A stretch of DNA of 33,010 nt from Chloroflexota bacterium (GCA_963170165.1 CAUJGQ010000168.1:1-33010), one strand, 5' to 3'; positions 23,650-32,467 are shown, counted from the first letter of the stretch. Translations and numbers: made by a program. The notes: generated by a model from the letters alone, not told the origin.

Positions 23650-25068
23650 ATGATGCCGCTGTTCATCGTGGACCTGCGCGACCGCGCCACCGGCCGGGCG
23701 GCCGCAGTGCGGGTCACCCGTGAGGATGCGCTGTTGCCGCTGGGCGCACTGCTGGACCGTGTGCTGCGCACCGACACGGAGGCAGTGGTGCGCGCTGGCG
23801 GCCTCGCCCCCGAGCAGGAAAGCAGCCTCTTCCGGCTACAGGATCTCGCCTATCCGGTACGAGACAACGGCGATCTGGCGGACCGTCCCTATCGCGGCCT
23901 GCGCTGGCGGCATCAGCACGAAGGCTTCCCGTATGACCTGCGCCTCCCCGCCGCCTTTGAGCGCGTGCGGCGCGGGGATGCGCCCGATGTGCTGGTGCTG
24001 CCGCTGCAGATGGACCGGCATGATCTCAAGTACGAGCGCACCTGGCGTGGATTCCATGCGCGACGCTTCCACCGCTTCCGGCCGGCCTTTGCGCAGCTGC
24101 TGCCGCACGGCCGGCCGGACAGCCCAGATCGCGCCGCTGCATACATCGAGCAGACAGCGCGGTGCATCTGGCGCGCGGATTTCGAGAACTACTCCCGCTT
24201 TTTGCCGCATGGCATCCCGCTCAAGACAGGAGACGAGACCTTGGAGCGGATCGCCGCGGGCGGGGGCGGCGTCTGCACGGAAAAGGTGCTGGCGCTCAAG
24301 CTAATCACGGATGCTGCCGGGCTGGACAGTCGCGTTGTCTTCGCCGGGCCGCATACCGGCCGCGCGCCGCTGCCACTGAAAAAGCTGCGCGCCATGCTCA
24401 ACGAACTGGCGTCGTACGACTTCACATACGCCCGCCGCCATATGCGGTACTGGGATCACGTGGCATTGGAGTATCGGTTGGAGGACGGCCGCCGCCTGCT
24501 GGTGGATCCCTCAGGCGGCAACATTCCCTTCCTCTGCCACCCGGCCGGCCCGTTTCTCGACCGGCGGAGCGGACGGCGCGACGTGCCGGTGCGTATGCTG
24601 GCCGTGGCCGAGCCTGTCACCTATCACCGCGTGCCGGAGAAGCTCGGCCTGGACTTCCTGTTCGCCTGGGAGACCTGGATCACCGATGTCGAGCTCATGC
24701 AGGTCTTTGACAACCGCCTCGGGCTGCTCGTTTGCCGCGACATGTTCGTCACGCCGGTCGTCACCGGCTCGGCCACCAAGCGTGTGGTCGCCATCGAGAG
24801 CTGGCGGCGCTATGCGACGGAACATGGCCTGGGCATGGCGGTGGAGGGCGAGCCGGCCGGCCCCGCGGAGGCGGCGCGCTTCGCCGAACTGGAAGCGCTA
24901 CACCCACGTGCGATAGCGAGTTGCCGCGCCGCGCTACCGGGGTTGGAGGCGAAGTACCGCGCCTATATCCTCCGCCGTCACGGCATCGACAAGCCCTTTC
25001 ACGCCGACCTGATGGTGCTGGACCGCCGGCCACTCGGCTTGTCTGCGGAGGACGTCGGTGCCGCGTAG
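23650..25068 (+). CDS. Transglutaminase-fold protein with Cys-His-Asp triad, first gene of the SecA2-like operon
   Basis: This 472-residue cytoplasmic protein is not in a family I can name, but its middle part fits the transglutaminase-like cysteine fold. Cys209 sits at the start of a helix in GGGGVCTEKVLALKLI, His270 in YWDHVALEYRL and Asp286 in LLVDPSGGN, the order and spacing of the catalytic triad in transglutaminase-like proteases and arylamine N-acetyltransferases. The first 200 residues and the last 160 are unassigned and hold no membrane segment. It could cut, link or acyl-transfer a peptide. It starts at ATG 23650 (or 23653) without a ribosome site and overlaps the next gene by 11 bases. 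The context with adenylating enzymes and SecA suggests it handles an export substrate. Confidence 0.8.
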   Translation: MMPLFIVDLRDRATGRAAAVRVTREDALLPLGALLDRVLRTDTEAVVRAGGLAPEQESSLFRLQDLAYPVRDNGDLADRPYRGLRWRHQHEGFPYDLRLPAAFERVRRGDAPDVLVLPLQMDRHDLKYERTWRGFHARRFHRFRPAFAQLLPHGRPDSPDRAAAYIEQTARCIWRADFENYSRFLPHGIPLKTGDETLERIAAGGGGVCTEKVLALKLITDAAGLDSRVVFAGPHTGRAPLPLKKLRAMLNELASYDFTYARRHMRYWDHVALEYRLEDGRRLLVDPSGGNIPFLCHPAGPFLDRRSGRRDVPVRMLAVAEPVTYHRVPEKLGLDFLFAWETWITDVELMQVFDNRLGLLVCRDMFVTPVVTGSATKRVVAIESWRRYATEHGLGMAVEGEPAGPAEAARFAELEALHPRAIASCRAALPGLEAKYRAYILRRHGIDKPFHADLMVLDRRPLGLSAEDVGAA

Positions 25069-25828
25069 GCCCGCACTTCAGGTCGCGCAGTACGCCCGCG
25101 AACACGTGCCGCTCTATCGGGCGCGGTGGTGGTATGTGCCCTATCCCCTCACCTCAGCGACCTTCCGCACGGCGCCGCTGCTCACCTCCGAGCGGCTGCG
25201 CGCCACGCCGCTGGCGGAACAGGTAGACTCGCTCCGTGACACGCAGCGCAGCGTCACCCCCTACCGGCTGGCGACCCGCGCCACACCGGCCGCGCTGGTC
25301 ACCGATGCCGAGGACACCGACTCCTTCTACGATGAGGCGAAGGACGCCTTTCGCTTGCTCGGTGTGCAGCGGGGCGCCGTGCTGGCTCTGGTCAGCCCGC
25401 CGGAGCAACGGTACTTCGCCGCGGAGTTATCGGATCGCCTTGGCTACGCCGGCATCCGCGCGCACTTGGTGATCGACCGTAGCGCAACCAGCTCCAGCGA
25501 TGCACTGACGGCGCTGCGGCCAGACCTGGTCGTCGCCGCTGGTCCCGCATCAGCCGTCTCGGTCACCCCTGACATCACGATCCGTGATCCAGCCCGTGAA
25601 GGCGCCGATATCTACCTGGCGCCTGAGGTGGGGATGATCGCCGTGCGGCGTGCGGCCGGGGAACCGTACCGCCTGCTGCCCGGATACGTCCACATTGAGA
25701 CCAACCCGGATGGCCGCCTGATCGTCACATCGCTGCTGCGCCATCATCAACCGGTGATCCGTTACCTGACGGGAGACCGCGGCCGGCTGGTGCGCGGCCG
25801 GCTGTGGCTGAGTGAGGTCGCCCCGTGA
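25058..25828 (+). CDS. Truncated PaaK-like protein lacking the ATP-binding loop
   Basis: The 256-residue protein resembles phenylacetate-CoA ligase (PaaK) in compressed form. AREHVPLYRARW and APLLTSERLRA match the PaaK N-terminus, ALRPDLVVAAGPASAV matches the family's core helix, YLAPEVGMIAV sits where YGxTE is expected, and LIVTSLLRHHQPVIRYLTGDRGRL matches the TGD region. The P-loop TSGTTG found in active enzymes is absent, and so is the C-terminal lid. It should not be able to adenylate on its own. The GTG start has GGAGG six bases upstream and overlaps the previous gene. The next gene encodes an intact relative, so a dimer of active and inactive subunits is likely. Confidence 0.78.
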   Translation: MPRRPALQVAQYAREHVPLYRARWWYVPYPLTSATFRTAPLLTSERLRATPLAEQVDSLRDTQRSVTPYRLATRATPAALVTDAEDTDSFYDEAKDAFRLLGVQRGAVLALVSPPEQRYFAAELSDRLGYAGIRAHLVIDRSATSSSDALTALRPDLVVAAGPASAVSVTPDITIRDPAREGADIYLAPEVGMIAVRRAAGEPYRLLPGYVHIETNPDGRLIVTSLLRHHQPVIRYLTGDRGRLVRGRLWLSEVAP

Positions 25829-27027
25829 GCGACGCGCAACCGATCGCACCGCTTACCCCCGGCCAGCGCGACGCCCTGCGCGCCACACTGACGCTCGCCC
25901 GCAGCCTGCCGATCTATCGTGCGTCCCTCGCGATGGCGCACGTTGGCGCTTCCCCCGAGGACATGCTCGCAGAGCTGCCCGTCTTCGACCCGGGCAAAAT
26001 CGGCCGGCTGGCCCTGGAGGTGCTGGAGCAGCGCGCGCGCGACCTGGGCGGCATCGAGATGACCTCGGGCACCACCGGCGGGCAGCCAAAACGCCGCATC
26101 CTCAGCGACGAGGATGTCACCCTTGACGCTGCCCTGGTCGCCGAGCTGTTCCACGTGGCCGGGGTGCGCGCCGCGGACCGGGTGGTAGCGGTCGAACTGG
26201 CGGCTACCACGCTCTCTGCCGCCTTTCTGGAGGGCGCCGAACGGCTCGGTGTGCGCTTCGCGGTGGCGCTGGCGGCAGTGACCGCAGCGGACGCCGAGGC
26301 GCTCGTGCGGCTGCAGCCGGATGTCGTGGCCGGCCCGCCGAGTGTGCTGACGCGCCTCACCCCTGCCCTGTGTGCCCGCCCGCCCCGGCTCGTGATCTAC
26401 AACGGTGACCGGCTGCCACCGGCGACGCTTGACACCCTGCACGGGGCCGGCATCGGCGTACGCTCGCTGTACGGCCTAACGGAGACGTCTGCCCTGGGCG
26501 TCGAGTGCTGCGAGGGGACCGGCATCCATTTGTGCCCGCGCTATGCCCTGCACGAGACCCGATTGGTGGACGGCGCAGACGAGCTCCTGGTGACGACACT
26601 CGGCTACGCAATGCCGCTGCTGCGCTACCCCACCGGTGACCTGGTGCGTGTTGAGCCGGGCCGCTGTCCGTGCGGGCTGGACTGGCCCCGCGTCACACTG
26701 ACTGGCAGGCGTGGCGATCAGTTCTCGCTGTTCGATGTCAAGCTGACACCCGATGATATAGCCGGTGTGCTCCCTCCCTGCGATGATCCGTTTCTCCAGG
26801 TCGTGCTCAGCACCAACCCGGATGGTTCAGAACGGCTCACGCTGCGGCTGCCGCGGGCGCGGGCGGCACAGCGGGTGGCAATTCGCCAGGCATTACGCCA
26901 CCATCCGCTGCTCGACTACCTCATCACGACCCGCGCGGTGCGAGTACGTCCGGTCTTCATCACACCGCCGGCCGGACGCAAGCCACCACGGTTGATCGAC
27001 CGCCGCGGAGAACGGAGAAGCATGTGA
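25825..27027 (+). CDS. PaaK-like adenylate-forming enzyme
   Basis: The 400-residue protein is an ANL-type adenylating enzyme of the PaaK branch. It has the ATP loop TSGTTGGQPKRR (residues 80-91), the GPPSVLTRL helix, YGLTET (216-221), the TGDLVRVEPGRCPCGL segment and GRRGDQFSLFDVKLTP at the hinge to a C-terminal lid. It should activate a carboxylic acid as an acyl-adenylate and pass it to CoA or another nucleophile. The acid is unknown. The N-terminus is shorter than usual for PaaK. GTG at 25825 overlaps the previous stop (GTGA). Placed between a pseudo-ligase and a GNAT-like gene, it probably supplies an activated acyl group for modification. Confidence 0.85.
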   Translation: MSDAQPIAPLTPGQRDALRATLTLARSLPIYRASLAMAHVGASPEDMLAELPVFDPGKIGRLALEVLEQRARDLGGIEMTSGTTGGQPKRRILSDEDVTLDAALVAELFHVAGVRAADRVVAVELAATTLSAAFLEGAERLGVRFAVALAAVTAADAEALVRLQPDVVAGPPSVLTRLTPALCARPPRLVIYNGDRLPPATLDTLHGAGIGVRSLYGLTETSALGVECCEGTGIHLCPRYALHETRLVDGADELLVTTLGYAMPLLRYPTGDLVRVEPGRCPCGLDWPRVTLTGRRGDQFSLFDVKLTPDDIAGVLPPCDDPFLQVVLSTNPDGSERLTLRLPRARAAQRVAIRQALRHHPLLDYLITTRAVRVRPVFITPPAGRKPPRLIDRRGERRSM

Positions 27028-27665
27028 GTGCCGGCCCAGTAGTCCGGTTCAGCGACGCGCCTGCGGATGTGCGAGCGGCGCACGCCCTGTGCCTGCAGCG
27101 CATGGGCCCGGCGCTGGTAGAAGACGCTGCCGGCTTCGCGCGCTCCGCCACCGAGGCGACCGTCGATTGGGTTCCCGTACTGGCGCTGGCCGAGATTGAT
27201 GGCGAGCTGGCCGGCGTGCTGCTGGGCGGGCTGCTGCCGGCCGTGCGGCTGGTCTCCCTGCCGTATACCGCCATCGATGAGCGCTTCGAGCGGCGCGGGC
27301 TGTGGCGGGCGCTGAAGGCGGCGACCCTTGCGCGGCTGCACGAGATGGCGGCTGAGCGCGGACTGCCCGCCCCATTCGGTAACGTCTCCGAGGAGGAGGA
27401 AGGCGGCTATCACTACCAGCAGAAGCTGAAACAGGGAGCGACACCGTTGCCGGTGCCGTACCGCCAACCAGCCGAGCAAGGGCTTGAGGAGACGGCGCTC
27501 GCGCTGACCTTTGATCCGTTCCCGGGTGCACCCACCGGCTTCTCGCGAGATGAGCTGCTGGCGATCGTGGCGGCGCTGTACCGTGCGCTGTACCGCATCG
27601 CCGAGCCAGAGGCACACCCTGCCTACCAACGCATCCGCGCGGCATTCACGGAGCGCGAGACATGA
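27024..27665 (+). CDS. GNAT-like N-acyltransferase
   Basis: The 213-residue protein fits the GNAT fold. The strand pair PVLALAEIDGELAGVLLGGLLP is followed by the VRLVSLPYTAIDERFERRGLWRALKAATLARLHEMAAERG segment, where ERRGLWRAL stands for the R/QxxGxG/A acyl-CoA loop. Later parts (GNVSEEEEGGYHYQQKLKQG, FDPFPGAPTGFSRDELLAIVAALYRALY) are unusual and unassigned. It probably transfers an acyl group from CoA or a carrier to an amine, plausibly using the product of the PaaK-like enzyme encoded just before it. It starts at a GTG that overlaps the previous stop. The catalytic target is unknown. Confidence 0.72.
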   Translation: MSAGPVVRFSDAPADVRAAHALCLQRMGPALVEDAAGFARSATEATVDWVPVLALAEIDGELAGVLLGGLLPAVRLVSLPYTAIDERFERRGLWRALKAATLARLHEMAAERGLPAPFGNVSEEEEGGYHYQQKLKQGATPLPVPYRQPAEQGLEETALALTFDPFPGAPTGFSRDELLAIVAALYRALYRIAEPEAHPAYQRIRAAFTERET

Positions 27666-30322
27666 GCCGTCGCCCGCCGCGCGATGAAGACGCGACCATC
27701 GAGGCGGTGCGCGCGGCCATTGTCAAGCATCTGACCGTGCCCGGCACAGCCACGCCCCTGGAGCCCTACCCGGAGCAAATCGCGGGTGCCCGGTCCATGC
27801 TGCGCGGTGCTGTTGCGGAAATGGCCACGGGCGAGGGGAAGACCATTGCCGCCGCCTTCACCGCCGCGGTCTGGGCACGATCCGGGCCGGTGCACGTCGC
27901 CACCGCCAACGGCTACCTGGCGGCGCGCGATGCCGATCTGTTGCGTCCGGTGTATGCGGAACTGGGTTTCACCACCGGCGCGGTCACGCCGGAGATGCCG
28001 CCACGGACCCGCCGCGCCCACTACCGGCGAGATATCGTCTACAGCACGCTGTCGGAGCTCGGCTTTGACTACCTACGCGACCGGCTGGTGCTGCGACCGC
28101 TTGACCGCGTGCAGGTGCGTGGCCTCGGCTCACTGATTGTAGATGAGGCCGACTTGCTGCTGATTGACGAGGCGCGTACCCCGCTGATCATCGCTGATCC
28201 GACCGACGAACCGCCGGAGCCGCTGCTGATCCAGCTGGCGCCCATCATCGCAGCGCTGGTACAGGCACAAGCACAGCGTGTTGAGCAAAAGCGGGCACTG
28301 CTGGATGGCATCGCGGCGGACAGCTTTGACGCCGCAGTGCTGGCGGCACAACTCCGGCGGGGAGCACCCCGTCACCCCGCGGTGCTCGATTACTTCTCAC
28401 GCCGGCCGCAGGCGGCGCGCAACGCTGAGCAGGCCGAACGAGAACTGCGCGGGGGGCACGCCGCCACACTGGAAGAAGGCCTGCTGTTCCGCGTGGATGA
28501 ACAGGCGCGCACCGGCTACTTCACCGCCGAGGGACAGACCGTCATCGAGGCGCAGCTCGGCCCGCTCTTCGAACGGCCCGATGCACCGCCGGAGATGCTG
28601 GCAGCGCTGCATAACCTGCTGCTCGCCTTTGCCTTGTTTGAGCGTGACCATGACTACCTTGTACGGGACGATGCCGTTGTCCTGATTGAGCCCTCGACGG
28701 GGCGAGCCGCGGCCGGCCGGCGCTACATGCAGGGGCTGCACGCCGCTATCGAGACGAAGGAGCTGGGGGCGCCCGGGGAGCACAACCAGACTCGGGCTCA
28801 GATCAGCGTGCAGCAGTTTGCCCGTCAGTACACCCGACGCGCAGGCATGACCGGTACGGCCGCACCCGCAGCCAAAGAACTGGCCACCATCTATGGCATG
28901 GAGACCGCTGTCATTCCCCGCCACCGTCCAAACCGGCGCGTGGACCTCCCGGCGCGCCTGTTCCGCACTGCGGAAGAGGCCGATACGGCCGTCACCGCTG
29001 CCATCATCGCGGCGCACCGGCTGGGGCGGCCGGTGCTGGCAGGGGCGCAGGACCTGATGCGGGCCGAACGGCTCAGCGCGTTACTGACGCAGGCGGAGAT
29101 ACCGCACACGCTGCTCACCGCCCGCGACCATGCGCGCGAGGCCGAGGTCATCGCGGGCGCCGGGCGGTTCGCGGCGGTGACGGTCGCCACGACAATGGCT
29201 GGGCGGGGCACCGATATCCGGCTGGAGGACAACCTAGACACGCTGCTGGTCGAGCGGGCCGTGACCGTGGTCATGCAGCAAGCCGGGAGCGCGGTGTTTG
29301 ACTGTCTCTCCAACACTGCCCGGGACCTACTCGCGGCGGGGTTGCGCAACGCCGGCGTCTCGGTGCAGGCCGGTGGCCTGCGACTGGTGGCGGGCAGTGG
29401 TGATGCGGCGGCCGGCGGCCCGCAGCTGTTCGCGCTCGGGCTGGAGGTGATCGCCGCTGAGCCAGCCATGGATCGGCGGCTGGACGATCAGCTGCGGGGT
29501 CGCAGCGGACGCCAGGGCGATGATGGTATCACCCGGCTGTTCGGCTCGCTGGAGGATGAGGTTCTGCGGTTCCACGGCGCAGCGGGCATGCGCGCGCGCG
29601 CCCTGGCGGCGCTGGAGCGGCACCCCTTCCTAGAGGGACGCGGCGCTGAGCGCGTGCTTGCGGACGCGCAGAGAAGAGCCAGCCGCGTCCATGCCGGGCA
29701 ACGCAAGCGGCTATTTGAATTCGACCAGGTGCTGGAGGCACAGCGGCGGGCGATGCTGGCGGGGTATGAGGCTGTGCTGACGGCCCCCGATCCGGAACCA
29801 GCCATCCGCGCCTTTATCCCCGAGGTTGCCGCCGGCGTGGCATCGTGGCAGGAGGCCGCTGCCCTGTACGGCGCCGCCACCCCAGAGGGAATCGAAGCCG
29901 GACAGCCACCCGACCGGGCGGTGCTGAGCGCCATCATCGAGGAGCGCTACCTCCGGTCACGGGCCGAGGCGGGGCCGGCGTGGGGTGAGCTCGCCCGGGC
30001 GGCGCTGCTGCGGGCCACCACCGAGCTTAGGTCGGTACACGTAGACCGCACGGAGCACTTGCAGCGCCAGGCGCCAGCCGTGTACGGCTTCCTGCCGGGA
30101 CCGCCGGAGATCCCCTATGCCAAGGAGGCCAGCGCCCTCTACCAGGACTATCGCTGGTCCGTCAAAGCCGAGACCATCGTTACGCTCACCACGCTGCCCC
30201 AGCGCTACGAGCGTGCGCTCAACCCGGAGCGGGTGCCCGTGCTCAGCGACCCGGTGCGTGTCTTGCTGGCGAGCATCGAGCGTCACGCCGGCGACGATCA
30301 ACCGGACGCCGAAGGTGCATAA
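27662..30322 (+). CDS. secA2: SecA-like preprotein translocase ATPase (SecA2 type)
   Basis: The 886-residue protein has the SecA motor: Walker A MATGEGKT (Lys60), YSTLSELGFDYLRD, the Walker B region IVDEADLLLIDEARTPLIIA (residues 159-178), FARQYTRRAGMTGTAA, VATTMAGRGTDIRLEDN and DQLRGRSGRQGDDG. The lengths of the preprotein cross-linking and scaffold parts are near normal. It lacks the C-terminal zinc-binding Cys-rich tail of housekeeping SecA and has many differences in conserved segments (VDEVDS becomes VDEADL). This fits an accessory SecA with a dedicated substrate rather than the cell's main SecA. No SecY2 is present in the window. It overlaps the GNAT gene by four bases (ATGA), and the next reading frame begins at the TAATG of its own stop. 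Confidence 0.9.
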   Translation: MSRRPPRDEDATIEAVRAAIVKHLTVPGTATPLEPYPEQIAGARSMLRGAVAEMATGEGKTIAAAFTAAVWARSGPVHVATANGYLAARDADLLRPVYAELGFTTGAVTPEMPPRTRRAHYRRDIVYSTLSELGFDYLRDRLVLRPLDRVQVRGLGSLIVDEADLLLIDEARTPLIIADPTDEPPEPLLIQLAPIIAALVQAQAQRVEQKRALLDGIAADSFDAAVLAAQLRRGAPRHPAVLDYFSRRPQAARNAEQAERELRGGHAATLEEGLLFRVDEQARTGYFTAEGQTVIEAQLGPLFERPDAPPEMLAALHNLLLAFALFERDHDYLVRDDAVVLIEPSTGRAAAGRRYMQGLHAAIETKELGAPGEHNQTRAQISVQQFARQYTRRAGMTGTAAPAAKELATIYGMETAVIPRHRPNRRVDLPARLFRTAEEADTAVTAAIIAAHRLGRPVLAGAQDLMRAERLSALLTQAEIPHTLLTARDHAREAEVIAGAGRFAAVTVATTMAGRGTDIRLEDNLDTLLVERAVTVVMQQAGSAVFDCLSNTARDLLAAGLRNAGVSVQAGGLRLVAGSGDAAAGGPQLFALGLEVIAAEPAMDRRLDDQLRGRSGRQGDDGITRLFGSLEDEVLRFHGAAGMRARALAALERHPFLEGRGAERVLADAQRRASRVHAGQRKRLFEFDQVLEAQRRAMLAGYEAVLTAPDPEPAIRAFIPEVAAGVASWQEAAALYGAATPEGIEAGQPPDRAVLSAIIEERYLRSRAEAGPAWGELARAALLRATTELRSVHVDRTEHLQRQAPAVYGFLPGPPEIPYAKEASALYQDYRWSVKAETIVTLTTLPQRYERALNPERVPVLSDPVRVLLASIERHAGDDQPDAEGA

Positions 30323-30372
30323 TGGTAGAGGGCGCGTACACGAGGGGACGCGCGTCGCGAAAGGATGAGGGG

Positions 30373-31287
30373 ATGAATTCGCTGTGGCCAGTCGTACGGC
30401 GTTCGGCGGGCGTTGCGCCGCTGTACCGCCGCCCGAGCCCGTGGCGCCGTTGGGGTGTCCTGGCCATGACCGCCGCGGGCGGGCTAGGGGTGGTGGCGTG
30501 TGGTGGCGGTGACAAGGGCGCCAAAGCCAGTGACTGGGTCCAAACCGACGGCGCCAGCGGCCGCATCAACCTCGATGACGTCCATGAGGCCTACGGCAAG
30601 TCGTTTGAGGACGGGAAGTTCCAGATTGAAAAGTTCACCCAGCGGGTCAATGAGATCTACGAGGGTGATCACCTTGTGGTCATCGAAAGCAAGCTGGTAG
30701 GCGACCGTGCCGACGTCTCCGGCTGGGAAGACCTGGACGGCGACAAGCAGGTCAAAGAGGGTGTTGACGACCAGCTGTTCACGATTTCCCAGGAGATGAA
30801 GGACAACGGCGGCTATAGCTCCCGTGGGTACGGCGCCAACAGCTACTACCACCATGGTCCCAGCCTGGTGAACGGCTTCCTTACCGCCTGGCTGATCAGC
30901 TCCATGTTCAACGGCGGGCGTACGGTGTATTACACACCGCCGATCATGTACGACAGTGTGCACAACTACCGCAACGGCTACCGCAGCAGCCCGAGCTACA
31001 ACAGCCAGAAGGACCGCAACCGCACGTACGGCAGCAGCGTGTCTACCCGGTTCGGCTCCGACGCGACAGCGAAGCCCGTCAGCCCGGCGCGCAGTTCGTA
31101 CCAGTCGCGCCAGGTGAGCAGCGGTGGCTTCAAGTCCAGTGGCAGCACGGGCCGCAGCATCAGTAGCGGCGGGAAGTCCGCCCCGATCAGCGGTGGCAGC
31201 CGCTCCGGCGGCACCTCCTCGGGCGGCAAGTCCGGCGGCGCCTCCTCCGGTGGCGTCTCCGGCGGTGGCGGGCTGATGGCGCTGTAG
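30373..31287 (+). CDS. Ser/Gly-rich lipoprotein downstream of the SecA2-like gene
   Basis: The 304-residue product has a long basic N-region (RRPSPWRRW), a hydrophobic core and a lipobox LGVVAC at about residue 43, so it is a predicted lipoprotein. The mature part has an acidic helical section (residues 55-140), then a Tyr/His/Asn-rich stretch with a hydrophobic segment (LVNGFLTAWLISSMF). It ends with a Ser/Gly/Lys-rich tail of about 80 residues with repeated SSGG and SGGKS units. I do not recognise the family. An AAGGATGAGGGG site precedes the ATG at 30373; a TAATG at 30322 is an alternative that couples it to the SecA gene. Its low complexity and position make it a candidate substrate of the adjacent operon. 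Confidence 0.75.
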   Translation: MNSLWPVVRRSAGVAPLYRRPSPWRRWGVLAMTAAGGLGVVACGGGDKGAKASDWVQTDGASGRINLDDVHEAYGKSFEDGKFQIEKFTQRVNEIYEGDHLVVIESKLVGDRADVSGWEDLDGDKQVKEGVDDQLFTISQEMKDNGGYSSRGYGANSYYHHGPSLVNGFLTAWLISSMFNGGRTVYYTPPIMYDSVHNYRNGYRSSPSYNSQKDRNRTYGSSVSTRFGSDATAKPVSPARSSYQSRQVSSGGFKSSGSTGRSISSGGKSAPISGGSRSGGTSSGGKSGGASSGGVSGGGGLMAL

Positions 31288-31309
31288 CGGCGACGGGAGC
31301 ACACAGGCG

Positions 31310-32407
31310 ATGCAGCGGTTCGACAAAGACGTTGAGAGCGTGATGCTGGACTATATGCCCAGCGATATCCACGACTACGACGGCACGGACTTCGACCTGC
31401 GCATCACCTTTGGCGACGACCCGCTGGACGACGCCTTCTGGGTGACCATGCCCGGCGCGGCGGAGACACTGACGCTGGGCCAGATGATCGAGCTGCACCT
31501 GCTCGGCCGTAGCCGAGAGGAGCGCGCCGCGATCATGGAGCGGCTGGACACCGACGCCAATCCTGACCTGCCGGAGATGTACCTCGCCATCCGCCGCGCC
31601 TTCGACGACCAAACAAAGGGTGAGGCGGTGCTCCGCTTCCACATCAACAAGGGCCCGTCCGACATCAAGCTGGAGGAGCCGGTCAGCCGTCACTTCAGCC
31701 GGGCGTACTCACGCCGGTTCGACTTCGACTACCGGCTGATTGACCTGGTACTTGACGTCCAGGAGATCGCCGGCGCTTCAATCCCGCCGGAGAAGCAGGC
31801 GGAGCTCAAGCGTGGGTTACGCCTGCTGCTGCTGCTGTACCTGATGGATCGCTATCGCCAGGATTTCGTCTTTGAGGGACGAGCATTCGATACCGTCGGC
31901 GTGGAGCAGGTGGCTGACTGGGCCGTGATGCAGGGGTATCTCGACCTGTCGGCCAAGCAGGTGGGCAGAGACTACAAAGGCGTGTACGCGCGCACGGAGG
32001 CAGGTACCAAGCTCGTGCGCGGAGTGGTGCGTGAGACCGACGAGCTGATCCGCAAGTACGACCACTTCGCCGATGTGACGTTAGATGACGAGCCGCCGCT
32101 GTTTCGCACCGGCCGGGGTGATGATCTGCGCCTGTGGGTCTACCAGGCAGAAGGTCTCGAGCCGCTGCGCGGCGCGTTTCTGATGAACCTCGAAAACGGC
32201 TACTACGATAAGGACTGGCAGCGGGTGTTCCAGGACGACGCCTGGTTCCGGGAACTGCTGACCATTGCCGGGGCGCCGTGCCCCGTGCCGGCGCAAAAGC
32301 TGGAGCGCATCATCCGCGCCGGCCGGGCTTGGGCCGAGCACAATCGCGACAACCGCGCTCGCGCCACGCGCGCCGCCGAGCTGTGGGACATGCCCGACCG
32401 ATACTAG
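31310..32407 (+). CDS. Unrecognised 365-aa soluble protein
   Basis: The protein has no signal peptide and I cannot assign a family. It opens RFDKDVESVMLDYMPSDIHDYDGTDFDLRITF and is acidic. It then has ITFGDDPLDDAFWVTMPGAAETLTL and a helical middle (RLIDLVLDVQEIAGASIPPEKQAEL, then LRLLLLLYLMDRYRQDF). A winged-helix-like stretch (VEQVADWAVMQGYLDLSAKQVG, RTEAGTKLVRGVVRETDELI) follows around residues 195-250. It lies 22 bases after the lipoprotein gene and is probably in the same transcript. The winged-helix reading is only a fold impression. Confidence 0.78.
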   Translation: MQRFDKDVESVMLDYMPSDIHDYDGTDFDLRITFGDDPLDDAFWVTMPGAAETLTLGQMIELHLLGRSREERAAIMERLDTDANPDLPEMYLAIRRAFDDQTKGEAVLRFHINKGPSDIKLEEPVSRHFSRAYSRRFDFDYRLIDLVLDVQEIAGASIPPEKQAELKRGLRLLLLLYLMDRYRQDFVFEGRAFDTVGVEQVADWAVMQGYLDLSAKQVGRDYKGVYARTEAGTKLVRGVVRETDELIRKYDHFADVTLDDEPPLFRTGRGDDLRLWVYQAEGLEPLRGAFLMNLENGYYDKDWQRVFQDDAWFRELLTIAGAPCPVPAQKLERIIRAGRAWAEHNRDNRARATRAAELWDMPDRY

Positions 32408-32438
32408 TTGTGCATCTCTTTGCCCTTCTACGCGTCAG

Positions 32439-32467
32439 TTGACAGCAATTCAGCGCGATCCTAAGAT
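32439..32467 (+). promoter_or_regulatory. rRNA promoter P1
   Basis: TTGACA (32439-32444), a 17-base spacer and TAAGAT (32462-32467). The -35 matches the consensus fully. Transcription would start near 32475, about 420 bases before the 16S gene. Confidence 0.75.

Noticed and set aside
22952-25828. Possible RiPP biosynthesis cluster around the AhpD-like and transglutaminase-fold genes
   Set aside because: No precursor peptide, leader-binding domain or known RiPP enzyme is visible; the 77-aa gene at 20619 is too far away and in another transcript.
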